Shown here: in pieces, positions 1-11,597 of the stretch
Position numbering within the stretch: position 1 is the first letter of the stretch
Layout of the letters: the number at the start of each line of letters is the position of its first letter
NCBI GenBank assembly: GCA_039545295.1
Contig: BCIK01000024.1
Coordinates: forward strand, 320,130 to 384,129
Origin: Udeniomyces pyricola
Lineage: Eukaryota > Basidiomycota > Tremellomycetes > Cystofilobasidiales > Mrakiaceae
DNA: 64,000 nucleotides
Direction: 5' to 3'
Notes under the pieces: generated by a model
The model's input: only the letters and a program-made list of their open reading frames with translations
Told to the model about the DNA's origin: nothing
Database searches by the model: none
Position numbers and translations under genes: made by a program

Positions 1-2
1 CT

Positions 3-829
3 CGAGCATCGACCGAGTCGCTTCTGCTTCCTCAGTCCCATTCATCCTCATTAAACGGAACGCACGACGCTGGTCCACCCTCTTTGACTTCGCCTGGCAC
101 AGGCTCTCGCTTTTTCTCTTCTCTTCGCGCGTTTGCACCTTCGGCTGCTGAGCGTGAGGCTCTGACACGAGCGTTACGCAACCCGACAAGTTCCAACAAT
201 GGGTCCAACCGGTCTCTCGACACGTTCCACCTCGAACAGCCGGCGAGCCCTCCCAGCGGTCAGAGTCAACCGTACCCTTACTCGAACGGTCCGGCAAGTG
301 CGAGGCTGAGCTCTAGGTTACCTGTCGCTTCGCCTCGACCCAGTCCAAGACCGAGCAATAACGTCGTTGGGAGCAACGGAAGCGCCCAAAGCAGCGAAAC
401 CGACCTCAGCCGCTTCGCTTGGGATAACGCCAACGTCGAAGGAGGCGGAAAGCGAAAGTCAAGCTTCAGGTACGTTGGTTCATTTCTGTCGCTTCTCCCT
501 TCCCCCCCCCCCTCCTCCTCTTCCCCCTTGTGTTTCCTCCTTATCAGCCCAATGCCCGCTCGATTTCTTCTATCATCATGTGCTCATGCTCAACTTGTCG
601 TTTTGCCCTATCTTATAGGTTTTTTCCCTTCACCCGCCGAGCTGCCGACGAAGAAGAGCCGACGCTCCCTCCTGTTCCCGTCACAGCGCTCCCACCCCCA
701 ACGCCCAACGGATCCGGCTTGAACGGACAATGGGCACCCGCTTGGAGCGCGAAATCGAGGCAGCGTTTCAGCTTCGAGTCTGGACGAGACACGAACTCGA
801 CAGGTTCAACTGGGTCGTCGGGCCGGTAA
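3..829 (+). CDS. Unknown Ser/Pro-rich protein, C-terminal part (5' end outside window)
   Basis: This reading frame enters from the left edge with no start codon, so only the C-terminus is present. I do not recognise the family. I splice exon 3-469 to exon 619-829 through an intron that starts GTACGT and ends CTTATAG. The acceptor is preceded by a C-run and pyrimidine tract. The join restores frame and gives about 225 visible residues rich in Ser, Pro, Asn and Arg, ending in a Gly/Ser/Thr tail. No domain, membrane segment or catalytic motif is visible. The composition suggests a disordered tail of a regulatory or signalling protein, but that is a guess. It converges on the complex I subunit gene, with about 250 bp between the two stops. 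Confidence 0.6.
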
Positions 830-1081
830 AGGATGAAAGACGAAGGATTGAACAAAACGAAATGGATCGCAGAGGGTTGCAATGTGATAGCAATGAGGGA
901 TCGTGTATATTTATGGGTGTCGCGCTCGCGGACCGTTCAGGACAGAGTGCATATTGACGAGATACAAGTTCGAGAAGAAGCCCGTGTCACGTCAGTTGAA
1001 ACAACACGCCATATGTTTAAAGACCAAAATCATCCTATACAACTCGAAGTGGGGGTCCGAACGAACATCTCGATCAATCGA

Positions 1082-2343
1082 TCAGGGCTATGAAGAAGGT
1101 TGAGTATGGAAGAGTCCATCAGCAACCGGCGCGCAACAAGCAGACACATATGACACGCAACGGGACCACTGACCGAAGTTCCGTGCATATCAACGTTCCA
1201 GTACTGATCCGTGTCGGGAGGCAGAGGTCGTTGATGGAAGACGTATCGCTGTAAGTCAAATGCGAGAGCGAGGATGGGGAGAAAGTTAGCCGAAAGGCTC
1301 GACTTAGTCTGTAACTCAACATCATCAGATTTATCTCGCGGAATGTCATACCTTGGTCGGGGGCCGGGGAGGAAGCTTATTTGTGGCAGCATCAAAGGTC
1401 TTTTCATTGCTGACCGCGTAGATCTTGTCGAGAACGGAGGGAAGATTGATGCTTTCGGTTCGAGCGATGAGACCTTGGGTTGACTCGGTCATGGCAGGTA
1501 CATCCGATACCTCGTCAGACTTGGGTCCAGAGATACTGGCGCAGATTCAAGTAAGCTCAATCAGTCAGAACAGCCTTTCAAGCACGATGTGGGCGTGGAG
1601 TTTGAAAGCGGTCGTCGGCTGAATGTCACTCGTCCATCACTCACGCGGATTTGCCCGCCGGAGAGGCAAGGAGCAGGTCGGTAATGTGAGATTGGGTGAT
1701 GACCGACATGGCCGGGTAGCTCCGTCGCGTCTGGAAGGCAGAACGCGGATAATCACCATGGATGAAGGGTATGTCAGTTTGAGTGAGGACTGTGAGATGA
1801 AGTGTTTCTTAGGCGAACAAGCCTCCCCCCCTATCCCCCGGCCCGGGATCCGAAGGCGACGTACGTCTCGTTTCCAGTACTTGCAGACGGAGAAGGATGC
1901 CAAGACCCATGACAACTGATCAGTAAACGTAGATGCCATCTATATGGGAGATGTCAATGCATGGCTCTGTTGAGCCTACCGGGTTGAAGGCCGGATCGGA
2001 CGCGTTGGTAGAGGGAACGGCATAGATCTCGGGTCTGGAAGCCGGAGGAGGGTTCCTGTTAATGGACTGCAAAGGAAGACCCGAAGAGATGTGCGGAGTT
2101 ACGGTAGTCCATTCGCCTGGACAAGAGGTAAGTGAGTGGAGTTAAGTTTATTTGAGGATGACTTCAGTTCATGGACGGCAGGGTGGATGGGTAGCTGGAC
2201 TCGAACGGCGGATCGTTCCGAGAGAGCGAGAGCCGGACACGGTATGCCCTTAGCGACTGACGGATTTTTCTCCAGAAGGGGGTTTTGTCCTTAAGATGAT
2301 AGAGGTTTGGATCGACAGACTTGGGATGAAGCTTGGGCGGCAT
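1082..2343 (-). CDS. NADH:ubiquinone oxidoreductase 21.3 kDa-type subunit (complex I, fungal NUZM)
   Basis: This is an accessory subunit of respiratory complex I in the inner mitochondrial membrane. My spliced model is seven exons on the minus strand: 2262-2343, 1980-2116, 1865-1879, 1645-1730, 1352-1535, 1174-1248 and 1082-1087. It totals 585 nt (194 aa), close to the family size as I recall it. The N-terminus has FWRKIREWT and then SSGLPLQSINRNPPP. The diagnostic stretch is NPYWKRDTRRSYP followed by MSVITQS. The residues YWKRD sit alone in a 15-nt exon, and the last exon encodes only Pro plus stop. If that last intron is not used, the frame runs on to 1030 and gives 240 aa. The gene shares a 614-bp divergent promoter with the NAD kinase gene. 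I am confident of the family and less so of the extreme C-terminus. Confidence 0.82.
1865..1879 (-). other. 15-nt microexon of the complex I subunit gene
   Basis: This 15-base exon encodes YWKRD, the core of the conserved NPYWKRDxRRxYP motif. The flanking GT..AG sites fit, and no frame-preserving alternative keeps the motif. Confidence 0.75.
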
Positions 2344-2957
2344 GCTGGATGGTTGGGGTGGATGGAGGGGCTGGAGATCGAGAAGGATCACTTGAACGTC
2401 GGGGGGAGATACGGATGCTCAATGTAACAACTAAGGCGGGCGCGCTTGTACGTGTTCGTGTATACGACGTACTACATACCACCCGTACAGGTGTAATGCT
2501 GAGTCGAACATATGCATGGATATATATTGTGATCACGATCGCCCTCAACGTTGATGATTCGTCAAGCATCAGTATGGACTTTCTTGATTGGTGGAGCATA
2601 TAGTGCATGAATAAATACGATTGGTCATATCCTGGTCTGCTCCGATCAAGATGGATATGGATATATGGATGGCCGGATGGCAGCTACAATCGATTCTACA
2701 CAACAGTTGTTGCCCCACCGCACGCCCCACGTCCTATTACGTCCTTCTCTGCTATCCTCATATACGATATACAGTAGCCACCTGTAACTTACTAGGTACT
2801 AGTCATCCGTACTAGCTAGTCGCCTCTCTCTTCCCTCTGCCCCTGTCCGGCCTCTTCTCGTCGTCGTCGTCGTCTTTCTTCCGATCCCTCTCTGCGCGAA
2901 TAGCAGTTCCTCATCGTCATCCTCCATCACCTCTCATTCATCCAGCCGCTACCAGCC
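2344..2957. promoter_or_regulatory. Divergent promoter between complex I subunit and NAD kinase genes
   Basis: This 614-bp stretch holds no gene. Two ATTGG pentamers (CCAAT on the minus strand) lie at 2587-2591 and 2620-2624, about 245 and 280 nt upstream of the complex I subunit start. The side nearest the NAD kinase is C/T-rich with a run of CGT triplets, typical of fungal transcription start regions. Small TATATA stretches occur at about 2520 and 2655. Regulatory use is inferred. Confidence 0.5.
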
Positions 2958-5900
2958 ATGTCCGATCGCGTCCCGCCGGTGTCGTCCCATGTCAATCTCG
3001 GATCAATCGACATGACTTCTACAGCCACCATCACACCGGCTTCTTCATCCTCTTCAACCGGCAGCTCGCCCACATCCAATCACTACAAGTCCTCCGACAT
3101 AGGCAGCTCAAGTGCAGGCCGCTTCTCATCCGGACAGACAAACTCACTCGTCTCATCCAACACGAACCCATCCTCCATCTCCTCCTTCTCGCCGGGTCCG
3201 CTCCATCCATCGTCTCCATCGCCTGCGGTCAGCATTAGTACCGCTTCGGGCTCTTCTCAACGACGACAAGCCAAGCAGCTCCCAATGTCACCTCTCGGCC
3301 GGATGACCCCAGTCGACGGGGAATCCGTCGCCCCTCGCATGTCTGCGCGGCCCATGTCGCTTCCTCCCCGGCCGTCGCCCGCCCAATACGTGCCCCAGCC
3401 TCATCACGCCTCGCCATGTTATGTTCACGGTAACCTCAACCAATCAGCCTCACTCCAAGGGTGGCTTGATCAGAACATGTCCAACGTGCAACCTGCCGCC
3501 CACTCCCACCGAAAGGACGTCAAGTCATCGCCCAAGCATCCGTCAGGCCCCCAACGGTCCAAAAGTCAGCTCAAGCTCGAGGGTTACGAGGAGAAGGAAG
3601 ATGGCATTTACGAGGAGGACTCGGCAGTTGATAGTGATGATCAGAAGGAGAGTCTGACAAGGCAGCTGGCTGAGACGGCTGTAGGCGTAAGGGAGATGAG
3701 TCGGCAGCTTGGTATGTACCGCCTGTTTGGTTTTCCCCCTACCCCCAACCCCCCCTTCCCTTTGCCCTCCCTCCACTTTTCCAGACGTGGACTCGATCTG
3801 AATGGTACCGCTTGACAGCTGCTAACGTTTAATCCACATTGGTACAACCCGCTATCCAGGTCGGACGCGAGTCCGGTCGAATATCAGCAACATCCTCATC
3901 GTTACAAAGGCCCGAGACAACCGGCTTATCAAGCTGACACGGCAGCTGGCTCTTTACCTCATGTCCAAGCCTCGAGGAGGCTTTTCTGCTAGTGGAGATC
4001 AACGCCGTGGAATGGTTGTGTGAGCAGCTCTCTTGATATGGCTGTAGCAATCTGGCCAAATTCTGACTAGATATTGTGCTCCGCTTTCGATCCACAGTTA
4101 TGTTGATGCCCAACTTGCCACTTCCAAGCGGTTTGATGCGGCAGGTTAGTCTCTGCTGCCTCAATTTCTGATTTGTACGGTTGATATCGGCTAATATCAT
4201 ATCTTTTGATCTGAGCCTGCAGGTATCGAGCGCGATCATCCCGAGTACTTCAGGCCGATTGGTCGACGCCGGTCCTCGTCATCTGCCTCGGTCAATACTG
4301 TTTCTGGTTTCTCATCCGACAGCTCGGTCTACGGCTCTACAGGCGAGGGACAATTGAGATATTGGACGAGTGACATGTGTTCAAAGAGTCCTCATCTGTT
4401 CGACTTTGTCGTCACGGTTCGTCCTGTATCCTTGTCTGGTTATAATACTTGCGGAATTATCGATGCTAAACCATGGTTCATCGTTTTTTGATCGTCTTGA
4501 TTTCGTCATGTCGTAGCTCGGAGGAGATGGAACCGTCCTGTTCACCTCGTGGCTCTTCCAAAAGATCGTCCCCCCAGTCCTTCCGTTTGCACTTGGATCG
4601 CTTGGATTCCTCACCAATTTCGACTTTGCCAACTACAAAAACGATATGGACCAGGTTCTCGAAAAAGGGATCCGAGTGAATCTCCGCATGCGATTTACCT
4701 GTACTGTCTATCGAGCTGTCGCTCCTGATGAGGAGAATCCCAAGGGACGAAACGGTGTCAAGGCGGTTCGTAAGCAGGGAGGCGAGATTCTTATGAGCGA
4801 GGTAGGGAAAACAGGGTGGGAGGCACTCGAAGGAGGTAGTACCAACACTAGTCCGGGTGCTACAGAAGGGTTACTGAAGAAAAAGGACAAGGAGGTCATG
4901 TGTTTCACGACCAGGGTAAGTTACCTGCTCGTTCATCACCACAAGCGTGTAAGACAATTTTTGACGTTGTGCCCTTCTTATAGCCGGTCGAAACCTTCGA
5001 AGTACTCAATGACCTTGTAGTTGATCGCGGACCCTCTCCTTTCGTGTCACTGCTCGAGCTGTTTGGTAAGCATTCGTTGCCTACGTTGGAGGCGATCAGT
5101 CCGCCTACAAAGCTCAAGCTTTCGAACCTTTTGCTTCTCTTCATTAGGCGATGAGCACCACATGACTACGGTCCAGGCTGATGGGCTGACTGTCTCTACA
5201 CCGACCGGCTCTACGGCTTACTCTGTGGGTTCATTGCGGAGATTGTACTGGTACTCAGGCAGCGTATATGTCTGCTGACTTGTACTTATCTCTCCCTCTC
5301 GATGACACAGTTATCGGCCGGTGGCTCGCTTGTCCACCCTGAGATTCCCGCCCTTCTTATCACTCCGATATGCCCACATACGCTCTCGTTCCGTCCGATG
5401 CTTCTTCCAGACAGCATGGAGCTCAGGATTTGCGTGCCTTACAATTCGAGAAGTACAGCTTGGGCCAGTTTCGATGGCAGAGGGCGTGTCGAACTAAAGC
5501 GTGAGTCATGGCTGCTCAAAAGTGTATGCAAACAAAAACCTAACGACGTAACGACTTTGAAACTTCGCTTTACAGAGGGAGATCACATCAAAGTCACCGC
5601 CAGTCAATACCCCTTTCCTACGGTTTGTGCCGACAAACAATCCACAGTACGTGTTTTTTTTTTGAGTTCAAGGAAGGTCACATCTTCCGCTCACGATCCA
5701 TGGCTCACATGTCTTACTGCGTCCCTGTTGTTTAGGACTGGTTCCATGCCATCCAACGAACGCTTCGATGGAACGGTGAGTTTGATTGCAACACTCTGTA
5801 TCACCCCTAGATCCATTCTCGCTGATGTTCCGATCCCTGCGGTTCCGTGCCCACACTCTCTCTCTACATCCTCCGGCTCAGAGCGCGAGAAGCAGAAGTC

Positions 5901-6840
5901 TTTTGTTGTTATTGAAGAGGCGCGGGCACCGAAGCCGCTTCAGCCACCGAGTACATCTCCTACCACGAGCGAACAGTCTGATCCCAGTGCAAGTGTTCCC
6001 GAAAGGGCTTCAGAGGAAGAAGAAGAGGAGGAGGAAGAAAAGTTTGACATTGATGAGTAAGTCTGCTCACTTGCATGACGTTTGTCATAGACGGGATGCA
6101 CCGAAACTGATCGCTTTGCCACCATCTGAAAGCTCTTCGACGACAGGCAACAATTCCCACGTTGTGTCGCCTTCGGCATCCTCTGCTCACATCCCTCGAA
6201 ATCATCATCTCAACCCATCATTGCAATTCACTCACAAGTCTGGCCTTGAGTCGCCCGATCGCTTCGCGCCTGGATCATCACAGCCCCACCCAACACCCAT
6301 CTCGACCCGACACATCATCGATGCCCTCTCCAAGACGCGACTGTCGAGCGCGTCAGGAACTCATCATCCCCATCGAGCTGGAGGGGGGAAACCCAAGGGA
6401 CCCGCTCAACCCAACGACGGCGAACAAGGACAGTGGGACGATATCCACGATCCTGACTCGTTGCGCGTGAGCGGTAGTCGGATTCCGTCCCGTTCTGAGC
6501 GAACATTAACTTCTGGTGCCCCCGTTAACGAGCCTGAAGAAACACCTAGACCTGCGCATCGGACAGTGCCGTCTCATGTTCCTCACCGCTCATCTGTTGG
6601 GCAGTCTCATCAACCGTCCAAATCGAAGGACCATGGGCCTCAAGACCATGACCCTTCGCGTGCACGCACGTCACGTGACGCTAAGGAAGCTCCTCATCGA
6701 GCCTTCGCATGTGAGTCAGCATCCAACCCCTGCGAGACTTGTCATCATGACTCCATATGAACTCCAACTGATACTCGTGATTCTGGTTCACAGTTTTTGG
6801 TCAAGACGAATCGGATACGGACGTGGGAGACTCGGATTGA
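2958..6840 (+). CDS. NAD(+) kinase, large fungal form (UTR1/POS5 family)
   Basis: The enzyme phosphorylates NAD (or NADH) with ATP to make NADP(H). Thirteen exons splice in frame to 951 aa: 2958-3711, 3860-4019, 4098-4144, 4223-4416, 4517-4915, 4984-5065, 5148-5224, 5311-5500, 5576-5646, 5736-5775, 5882-6056, 6091-6710 and 6794-6840. The ATP/substrate motif LGGDGT lies at residues 386-391, followed by [13 protein letters not shown]. The second conserved block is [21 protein letters not shown], split by an intron after TAYS. The kinase core (about 250-690) is flanked by a Ser-rich N-terminal region and a tail of about 260 residues with nine consecutive Glu. Both flanks look disordered and are much longer than in yeast enzymes. 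There is no obvious mitochondrial presequence, so a cytosolic form is inferred. The first Met fits the conserved exon and has a fair start context. Confidence 0.95.
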
Positions 6841-7241
6841 ACACCTCGCCGATCTCGTTATCTACCACCTTTCGCTATCTCTCTCTATCTGTCCCTTTTC
6901 TTCTTCCTCTTGGTCTTCATCATCATCATCTTCTATCCATCCTGTCTTGCGTACCCTCCGACCGCCTGCCCCATGTTTCGCGTTCCTTCGTTTCGATTGT
7001 CACTTTATGCCTTATGGCCTCATCTACATCTATTTCCACCCATGCTAGTGGCCCTGCGCCTGTATCCATCCTGGCTTTGTCCTCATTGATTGTCAATTTT
7101 CTCATTTGCTCTTTGTGCTTGCGCATGCGTCGATGTTTGTGCTCATTCACTCATCATGCAATCGCATTCAACGATCGATAAACCCTGAGCCGGACCCTGG
7201 GTGAAAGACAGTAATTGGGTACAAAGTAGGGAGGTAACATG
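6841..7241. other. Convergent 3' region
   Basis: This 401-bp stretch lies between the NAD kinase stop and the end of the methyltransferase-like gene. It is pyrimidine-rich on the plus strand, with TCT/TCA repeats at about 6890-6945. An alternative last exon of the minus-strand gene could reach 7168. I see nothing else in it. Confidence 0.4.
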
Positions 7242-8792
7242 TCAGCTGACATATGCGGATGAACCTGCTTTGAAGATAGCAATGTCGTGCCAGAAGAGAG
7301 AAAGAAAGAGGCAGACGAGTACAACTGACCGGTCCCTCCTGAGTTCGATTGCGACGGGCTCTCCACCAGCCTTTTTAGCAGCGACTTCCTCAGCTTCCTT
7401 GGCCTTGATTGCTTGCTCAGACTCCTCCTCATCTTCCTCCTCCTCATCGTCATCATCCTCAAGATCTTTGCCGTTGCCCTCTTGCTTCTCAGCCGCGATC
7501 CACTGACCAAAGTCCCACCGAACCCAACCTCGACCCTCGCCGATGAAGGGCTTCTTGCCACCAGCGAGGACGACAAGCCACTCTCCTCTCAACGAAAGCT
7601 CGGTGAGAAGCGAGTAGAGTTCACTGGGCTCACCGGCCAGATGCAGAGCGAAGGAGCAGAAGATCATGTCGAACTTGGGGTAGGCCACCTCGGCTGTCGG
7701 CGAGTACGATTGAGGAAGTGGAAGCTTGCCGTGGGCGACTAGTCGAGTAAAACGGAAGGAAGCGAGAGAGTGAGATTCTTATCGGCAGCAAGAAGGGAAC
7801 AAAAATGTCGCCTTTTCTGAACGTTTCTTTCGACTCTACAAGGGCATATTGACGCAAGAATAAAGGGGGGACGGGGCACTCACCCTGCCTAAACTTGATG
7901 TGAACAGGCGTCGGCAGGTGAGTCGGAAAGGCTTCTGAGGGCGTCGTCGTCGTCGTCGGAAGGATCTCGAGCGTCTTAAACTCTTTAGGAAGGGTCGGAG
8001 GCCGAACAAGAGAGGAGTATTGCCCTCCAGTGAGGGAGCTACTGTCTTGGTAATTGGAGTTACTAGCAGGAGTATCGGTGATGCTGGACGTAGGCTTGGC
8101 CGCCACTGGAGTCGACGTCTCAGACACGCTTGAACCGGCGGCCGGCTTGGACCGACGAGAGGGAGGAATGAAGGGAGGTCTGGAAGCGAGGGCGGACTTC
8201 ATGTTGGTCTGAAGAAGTGGGTGAAGAGCGGTTTGCAGAACAGGAGGAGCCGGGGCGGCTGTAGCGGAAGGAGAAGCAGCTGAGGTTAAGGACGGGGCCG
8301 AGGGGGACGGAGTCGAACCGATGGTGTACCACTGATGCAACGCGTTGGAGACTTCGCCACTAGCTCGAGAGGTCAAAGTAAATGGTCAGTCATATTTGCA
8401 ACAGCCAAGAATATTCCCATCGGAGGCTGCGTTGAGAGTTGCTGAACACCAAACTCACTTGGCAGCTTCGAGGTCGACGATAGCCAGCGTCGAGGAGGCC
8501 TCACTGCCGTCCGTTTGAGCGAACCTTTCCTTGCCTTCTGCTTCGTACCACCTGTTCATCCATACCCAGAGACTATCAAAGATTGACGGGTAAGATACTG
8601 AATCAGTTGGATATCTGCGAGCAAAGAGTGGGGGAGAGTAAGGCCGACCGATGATGGGTGGAACCATAGAGTCGAGTGAGGGCCGAACCTTTTCTTGATA
8701 CCAGGGGCATTTGGGTTGTGTCTGGATTGAATGGAGAGATTGGCGTTGGGATCAGCTGTGCGAGCGGCCTCTTTCAGCTTGGTGAAGGACAT
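7242..8792 (-). CDS. Methyltransferase-like protein (class I SAM fold suspected)
   Basis: The start chosen is the Met of MSFTKLKEAARTAD. An in-frame Met at 8993 exists, but the residues it adds are Lys/Arg-rich and look like leader. The next blocks are RHNPNAPGIKKRYPTDS and FDSLWVWMNRWYE, then a Ser/Pro/Thr-rich linker. After it comes VAYPKFDMIFCSFALHL and LSLRGEWLVVLAGGKKP. That last pair resembles motif IV/post-motif IV strands of SAM-dependent methyltransferases (D-x-I-x-C-S-F). No glycine-rich SAM loop is obvious, so activity is uncertain. A run of Asp/Glu followed by an Ala/Lys/Glu helix interrupts the C-terminal part. The final exon is ambiguous: read-through ends at 7242, while splicing at GTCAGTTG gives an end near 7168. 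The substrate is unknown. Confidence 0.6.
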
Positions 8793-9078
8793 GATGCGGG
8801 TGTGGGGTTGAGGGTTGTCAAGATCGTCGAGCGACTGGGTTGGATGTATGCGGTTGCGGTTTCCACCAGATGTTTCGGCCAAATCCTCGAGGCCGCTCGA
8901 GGCTGATTTGCGAATTCTTCTTTTCTTTTCTTGTCCACTTTTTTGTGTAGCTTGCCCTTTTGACTGCGCCCTCGATTCATGGCCGAATCCCATATCATTG
9001 GCAATTCACGCTCGAAACAAGAAAAAAAAAAGGTAGAGCGCGCACGAAGGAAGGAAAGAACAAAAACCACAATTCTGC

Positions 9079-11069
9079 CTAGTCCCTCTTTCCAACCGGA
9101 GAGGCACCGCTCGAAAGCACACTCGGCAGAGGAATCGTGCCGACCGAGTAAAGCATCATGATGGACCCGACAGTGAGGAAAAACCCGAGGAGGACGGTGA
9201 ATACAATGAGAACGAAAGATCTGCAATGTCCACACACACACGAACAATTGGCAACAACAGCGCTCCAACGAGTCAGTCATCCGTCTACCAAACAAATCGA
9301 TGACATATGCTTCGTCAACAACAACGACCATGCCAACTCACTCGCTCACGTCCTGCTTCTCGCAGCTAACACCGCTCCATTTGGTTCGTCCGTGCTTCTT
9401 AGAGGTCTCGGTGATGCAGCTGCATGTCCAGCAACTCTTGCCGCCTCGCTTAGTCTCACCGCACGAACCTCGACCACTGCAATCGCTCGTGTAGTTGGTG
9501 CACGCCTCGTACGACGTCAGGCACAGGTTCGTCGAGAAAACAGGACCCGGGTAGAACGATGCGTTTTGGTGAGGGGTCGAGTTGGAGGGAGCAGACGCAG
9601 TCGACTTGGGGGGTCGAATGATGGTCGTCGGCGACGAGGTGGCACGAGCTCGTCGGACGGGCACGCTGGAAGAGGTACGAGGGGTGAGGATGAGGACAAA
9701 CGGAGCCTGGGCCGAGGTCATCTGTAATCAAGATACAATTAACGACCGGATTGTCAGCAATCCAATACTGGCAAGCCAGACAGGTTTGCAGCGATGTATC
9801 AAACGTACGGAATCGACGGCAGCCATGACAAGGCCGGACGCGGCGCTGTACACCTCCCCGCCTCGTTGGACGTCCTGCAAACCTTCGACAGACATGACTT
9901 CGTATGTCTCTCCTGACGAAGTTGTGGCTGGAATGAGGCCTTCAACCCAAGCGGTGAGGGCCGAAAGCTCATCCTTGAGGGCATGAGCGGCTTCTATCGG
10001 ATGAGAGTAGGCGAGAATCGGGTAAGCAAGTATGCCTCTGGCTGGATGGAAAGTCTTTGCCATAGTTGAGAAGCGGGTTAGGGGGGGATAAGGGAGAAGA
10101 CTCACCAGTGTCCTTGAAATCAAAGATGTCGAGCAAGAACTTGGGCAGTTGAACGTGTTCGGACAGGGTGTCGATGGCGTGGGAGACGAAGGTGGAAGCT
10201 TTCGAGAGGTAAGGGGCAAGGATGGACGAGACGGAATGGGAGTCCGGAGGAAGCGTGAAAGAGGGAGAGAGCGTGGTGAAGTCTGGGTAAAGTTTAAATG
10301 ATGGATAGAGCACGAGAGCATGTAAGCGAGGAAGGTCATAGCGATGTGAAGTGTCATCAGTGTCCATCGAAAGCATGCCCTGTCAGCATACATCGGGCCT
10401 GTGTTCATCTATCCGCAAACGAGACGCGGCTCGATCGGATGACGAAAGAGATGGATCGATGGCCCGCCCACAGGCTATCCTCTCCCTTGCCGTCCCAGCA
10501 CAGGTGCAAACCATGCGCTCAATGTCGCTTCTGGGCTAGCAAGTGATCAACTTTTCTGTTCGATGATTGACATCCCCATTCTGTCGACAAGCGTTGAAGC
10601 CAGGAGCGTTCCTTTCCCTCTCATCTGGTGACGATCCCCTCTTCTGGTTCTTCTCCTGTACGCGACTTGTCCTCCAAGACCAGCCCTGCTGGCGATCCGA
10701 GCCAGGGACGATGATCAAGCACGTAATGCTATCCAAGACACACTAACCTAGAGGATCCTCAACACCCTGGACGACCAAGACGCGAGGCTTGTCGTGACCA
10801 CCGGCGGGAGCGAGAGAGGCGCCGGCGAACATGAGCTTCGTCCAGTCACCAATAGCCTCGACGAGGTTAAATTCGGTGGAGTGACCGAGATGATGGGCAA
10901 GGACGGCTTTTGCCTGTTCAGAGCTGAGAGCGGGGGGGCCTTGGGCGTGATGGGAAGCAGAGTTGGGCGAAGGGTGGAGGTAGACCTGAGGCGCGGTGAA
11001 GGGGGCTTGGGCGGCAAGAGAGAGGAGGGGGAGCGAGGAGAGAAGGACAGTGCTGAGAGAAAACAGCAT
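9079..11069 (-). CDS. Vps3844/DUF3844-domain membrane protein
   Basis: This is a single-pass type I membrane protein of the secretory/endosomal system by family; its biochemical role is unknown. The N-terminus MLFSLSTVLLSSLPLLSLA is a clear signal peptide. A lumenal region follows, including VLVVQGVEDPL and EAAHALKDELSALTAWVEG. It ends in the diagnostic Cys-rich EGF-like module with YTSDCSGRGSC, CWTCSC and WSGVSCEKQDVS. A membrane span follows at once (FVLIVFTVLLGFFLTVG), with a short tail ending GKRD. Exons join at phase-consistent GT..AG sites: the first ends near 10752, the second spans about 10126-10285, the third begins at about 9995 and the DUF exon spans about 9339-9721. It is divergent from the cysteine synthase-like gene. 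The family call rests on the Cys pattern plus adjacent TM helix, which I recognise from fungal Vps3844 C-terminal domains. Confidence 0.8.
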
Positions 11070-11597
11070 GACGGGCAGGGGAGGGTGGTGGTGGTAGTGG
11101 TTAGGAGGGTCGATGGAGTACGGACGTCGAGACTAGCTAGACGATGCGAAGGATGGGGATGGTCGATGTCTGGTGGTGATGATGATGATGATGATACGTG
11201 TATGTATGAGTGAGTCCTGTGGGAAGTGAGAGATCGAAAGAGACTGATCCGATAATGATTTAAACAACTGCTTATTATTCGATAACACTTGTCATGTAAC
11301 ATGGATAAAAAAAACATTGTGTTGCGATCCGGTAGTCATATTTGCTTTAAAAAAAAACTCAAAAAAATGAACGAGCAATCGCTTACATATATAATATATA
11401 TCACAGCACTGTTATACCCATTTATTTCACTCCACCAACACGTAGTACTACATACCACGAGACCCATTAACCAGCTGCTAGCCTTAGTATCGATTAGTTA
11501 CCTCCATCATCCCGACCACTCCTATATCATAAACACATCCCCTCTTTCTCAACCTCAAACGTCAAACCTACAACCCAAGCTAGCTCCCATCCGCCTC
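11070..11597. promoter_or_regulatory. Divergent promoter (Vps3844-like / cysteine synthase-like)
   Basis: This 528-bp stretch has no gene. It holds a GAT-triplet run at about 11175-11200, A-runs at about 11307-11370 and a TATATAATATATAT stretch at about 11387-11400. The stretch next to the plus-strand gene is C/T-rich. No specific operator is recognised. Confidence 0.4.

Noticed and set aside
8774..9331. Open frame on the minus strand upstream of the methyltransferase-like gene
   Set aside because: It overlaps the C-terminal exon of the Vps3844-type gene and the methyltransferase start in another frame, and it contains only part of the Vps3844 TM helix. It is a shadow with no family features.
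9728..10408. Long open frame across the Vps3844-like introns
   Set aside because: It reads through two introns with GT..AG borders. The spliced version joins conserved-looking segments and the long frame does not.
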